NCBI GenBank assembly: GCA_003254905.1
Contig: QANU01014370.1
Span: 1-64,000 of the forward strand
DNA: 64,000 nt
DNA from: Nissolia schottii
Taxonomy: Eukaryota > Streptophyta > Magnoliopsida > Fabales > Fabaceae
Reading direction: 5' to 3'
The position numbers and the translations under genes were made by a program. Shown here one piece after another: positions 60,560-64,000 of this stretch. Numbering within the stretch: the stretch's first letter is position 1; every line of letters starts with the position of its first letter. Below the pieces are notes generated by a model that did not search any database, had not been told where the DNA came from, and saw nothing but the letters and a program-made list of their open reading frames with translations.

Positions 60560-63323
60560 ATGGCAACAACGGCGGCGCTCTTCTCGCACCTCCGCCGTGC
60601 GCGGCACTCCTCTTCCCTCTCCCTACTCTATCTTCCACGTGTCTTCTCCTCTCATCTCCCTCCTTCTTCTCCACCGCCGCCACCACTCCCCGGTTCCCTA
60701 ACACCTCCCTCACCACCACGCGCCGCTCCCCTTGCGTTTTTCGGCGCGCGCGCCTTCTCTACGCACTTCCCCGGCGACCGAGAATCAGACGCGGACTCGG
60801 AGGTCGAGTCGGAGCTCCTGAAAGCGATCGCGGATAGCGCCGTCGCCGTCACTGGCGGCGGCGGCGGCGGCGGCGGCGGGGTAGAAGATAGCGCGGCTTT
60901 CCCCGTTCGCGCGGTGATTTCGTTGCTCGATGCTTGCCACGATGTTTCTGGATTTCCATGGTAAGCTTCAAGGTCTATTGGTTGATTCTCATTTTGCTAA
61001 AGCTACTAGCCTACTTTCAATTTGCTGTATTTTCTGCATTTGCGACGGAAAACCTCCTTAGGAAGAGATGATTGGAGAGAAGAATCCTAGAGAGAGAGAT
61101 AGGATAGCCTAATACAAAATTTCCATAGCCAATTCCTAATTTGGACTTTTATTTACTTAGGGCCGTTACAATTTCTTATCATGAATCGAAATCGTTCGTG
61201 TTAGTTACGTGATTGAATTGATTTTTTTTAGGTGGATAACGATAGCAGCTTCTACTTTGGCTCTGAGACTCGTTCTGCTTTTTCCTCTGGTTTTTACACT
61301 TCACAAGGCTAAAAGGATTGGAGAGCTTTTACCAGAATGTGAGTATCCTGTGCTCGACTTGAATTAGAGGCATGTTTGTTAACAACTTATTTTAACGAAA
61401 TAATCGTTTTTTTTTTTTTTGGAAAAAATGTCTCTGAAAGATCTTGGTTATGAACTTATGAACTGTTCTCTACCTGCAATAAATTATAAATTAATTCAAA
61501 CATTTTGTAGCTCTTTCTTTCGGTGTGGTATGCTTGGTTTTGATTATGCTACTAATTATTCAATTTTCATGATTAATTCGTTTCTTGTTTGCAGTTTGTG
61601 ACTGAGCTGATTGTTATCTTGCATGTTTTGTTTCTTTTAAACAATGACAATTAATGCTTCAATTTTTGTCCTAGTTATTGTTATAATTACGTTTATTAGT
61701 GCTGATTGTAGTAAGTCCATGGTTGTTTGCTTGTTCATCTACTCATCAGTCATATTGATTGTGTTTCTATGTACGTATACACTCAAAACACACTTTTTTT
61801 TTTTTTTGTGTGGCATCTTTTGATTTTGATGTGCATCTGAATGTACTTTACTGTTTATGTGTGTGTGTGTTTTTTCTTTACTTTCCTTTTGTGATTAGAA
61901 AATGACAGTGGGCACATTTGTATCCCCTTTCTTAGTGTAGTTGATGTGACTGTGAGAAACATATTTTCTCTTTCCATATCCAGTTCATCTGCTTGAATTA
62001 TTATTAATTTTTGGTTCCTTCACTTCTTAAAGTGCCTCCTCCATTCCCACCACCTTTCTCAGGAAAGAGTTTTATTCGACAGTTTGTCTTCTTCAACACC
62101 AAGAGAAAAGCAGTTGGATGCCCATCATATCTGTGGCTGGTGCTACCATTGATTACCCAGGTGATATATCTAGCTTCATCGGAAACATTGCTGATAAATC
62201 ATACAATGATGGTGCAACGAAAGAGAAAACAATTTATTGTAACTTATAATATCACGGTCAAAAGCAAGCACCGTGCAAAGTGTTTGTTGAGACGAAGATG
62301 AAATAAATTTGTTATATATGTAAATGGGATGAATAAACACCCCAAACAAAAGTGGCATTGGAACTGAAAGAAAGAGAAACAGTAATAATGCTGAAGCAGG
62401 GCCGTCCAATCTCTGCAAGCTTTAGATGGAAGGACCCTTCAAACAACAAAGGGCTGAACTCTGAAGGGAGGATAAAAATTAAATCTTTGTCAGACACATT
62501 TAACCGCAAGGAGACAACCTCAAAAGAGCATGTGTTCTGCTGAAGCAAAGTGCACCAAATAATTGCATAATTAGGACACTACCACTTAATTTTGGCCTCC
62601 TTCCTCTGACCAAAACATTTGTATTTTGGCAAATGGAATTTATAAAGAAAGTTGTAGAATTTGCTTAGATCATTTTACCATTCAGAAGAAACCAACATAT
62701 GGAATAAAGTAGCATGATCATAGAGCTGCTCCACCATAGTTTTATCATAAATTTGGCTCAGTCCTTTTTTTTTTTTTTTTGTTTTTTTTTACCTTTTCAG
62801 ATTCCATGTTTTTTCATGTGGATGATTAGCATAAGGAAGATGTCACTGGATGGTCACCCTGGTTTCAGTTCTGTAAGGCCACTGACTTACTAAAATACTG
62901 TTTTAAAATTGTGTATGCTTTGTGTAACTTCATATCTTGCAAATATGAAATCTCAATGGTTATAGTTCCATGAGTTCATGAATCCATATCATGAGAATAT
63001 GTCTGACATGAAAATCCAACTCAACTGGGATGAGGCAGATTATCATGACAACTGTAAGCTTTAATGGTGCTATCAAAGTTACGAGATTATAGTTGGAAAA
63101 TTTATTTTTAAAAAGAATCTATTTCTTAGTGTTGAGTGTGGACAGATACATGCACCATATACAGTTATATATACAGGCACTTAGCATCCAAATGATTGAA
63201 TGTATTAAACGTGATGCACAGGGTGGTGCTCTGTGGTTCCAAAATTTAACAGAACTCTCTCACGGTTATTCAGGGTTCATCTTTCCCTTTCTGATTGCTG
63301 GTCTGCACTACATTAATGTTCAG
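60560..63323 (+). CDS. YidC/Oxa1/Cox18-family mitochondrial membrane insertase, 5' part
   Basis: Five exons in frame: 60560-60960, 61232-61338, 62033-62160, 62801-62872, 63222-63323. More exons are expected beyond 63323 or past the window. The start MATTAALFSHLRRARHSSSL gives a strong mitochondrial presequence (Arg/Ser-rich, FSTHFPG near its end). A low-complexity linker with nine Gly residues follows. The conserved Oxa1-like core then begins with FPWWITIAASTLALRL. It continues through CPSYLWLVLPLITQ, IRKMSLDGHPGF and GGALWFQNLTELSHGYSGFI, which give at least three hydrophobic segments. The family inserts proteins such as Cox2 into the inner membrane. Similarity is to plant OXA2/COX18-type proteins more than to plastid ALB3. 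The ATG at 60434 is rejected because the in-frame ATG at 60560 opens the presequence. Confidence 0.85.
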
Positions 63324-64000
63324 GTATGGATTACTGAATCAATATCCAATGCATGAGGGATTTAACCATAAAATTATATCACTCTGTATCTCCTTGCCCA
63401 TTTGCTTTATAGTCATTCACTTAACATGAAGCATATTTTCGTTTTTCCTATTAAAAACAATAATAAGAATTCATTTTTGCTATAACACAGTCTGGATAAG
63501 GGTTGGGATGTAGTAGAGCCAAGTATTCAACGAGATATTTATGCTCAGTTGATATAATTAAGTAGAAATAGAATTACCACGCCAAAAAAAAAAAATTGGT
63601 CAATGGCAAGTTATCAATCAAGTCACACAATCCAATATGTATTACTAGTTTTGTAATTCTTCCTATAAGAAATGAATCAAAATTGAAGACAATTTATAAT
63701 TATGAATATAACAATTATTTGGGCTAACTTAAGCTTGAACTCTCGAAGAATACACACGCAAATGAGCCTAATGAGCAAGCTTGAGATGTTTGTTTACTAA
63801 GTTACCTAAGCTTCAGCAGATTTGTCTTTGGCTCCTTTATAATGTAATGGTGCTAGTGCTGTAGTTGTCCATGGTTTAACGTAGATTAAATATTTCTTAC
63901 CTGCTTGGAGTTCTAATACTCAAAAAACTTCAACTTGTTTGTTAAGTCCCTCTTGCTTGCATATAATTGATTTCTTGCAATAAAGTGGGATAGATCATAT
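63324..64000 (+). other. Probable intron of the Oxa1-type gene
   Basis: Begins GTATGG after the fifth exon. I found no further exon matching the rest of the Oxa1 core before the window end, so the gene continues outside. A poly-A run lies at about 63585. Confidence 0.4.

Overview
This window is nuclear DNA from a dicot plant, most likely a legume. It has many spliced genes with GT/AG introns, AT-rich intergenic DNA, nested LTR retrotransposons and many small hairpin transposons. The best-matching gene is VAPYRIN, an MSP-ankyrin protein kept by plants that host arbuscular mycorrhiza; its sequence reads like the legume form. A phaseoloid legume is a guess. Five single-N gaps (18130, 43064, 43344, 47773, 58683) show a draft assembly. 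At least three lie beside duplicated or hairpin sequence.

Layout. 1-12476 is a retrotransposon nest: the end of one LTR, an Athila-type Ty3/gypsy derivative that has lost pol, its 3' LTR, and a series of related degenerate LTR-like copies ending near 8711, 11232 and 12476. 13969-15558 is VAPYRIN on the + strand. A further copy of the same LTR family lies in inverted orientation at 16841-18129, so the symbiosis gene sits in an island between opposed LTRs. 18131-24040 is AT-rich DNA with hairpin elements and a 29-30 bp minisatellite.

24041-32058 (+) is a 14-exon UGT80-type sterol 3-beta-glucosyltransferase. 33031-37665 (-) is a 15-exon CYP97A-type carotenoid hydroxylase (LUT5-like). The two genes converge. 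40172-46258 (-) holds an unrecognised gene. I rebuilt it from seven short exons whose phases all agree, giving 203 residues. Three of its exons are duplicated across N gaps. 50453-52072 (-) is a three-exon LEA-type protein. 55283-56326 (-) is an intronless reversibly glycosylated polypeptide (RGP5-like). Only 84 bp upstream of it ends a three-exon gene for an 87-residue protein (56411-58100, -). 60560 to beyond 63323 (+) is the 5' part of a YidC/Oxa1/Cox18-family mitochondrial insertase gene that runs towards or past the window edge.

The genes share no pathway: symbiosis, sterol glucosylation, carotenoid hydroxylation, desiccation protection, nucleotide-sugar metabolism and membrane insertion. 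Each should be regulated separately. The least explained items are the 203-residue gene with its frame-preserving exon-triplet duplication, the tight 87-aa/RGP pair, the opposed LTRs around VAPYRIN, and the short palindromic words repeated inside several LTR families. Exon coordinates come from reading splice consensus and frame by eye, with no transcript evidence.
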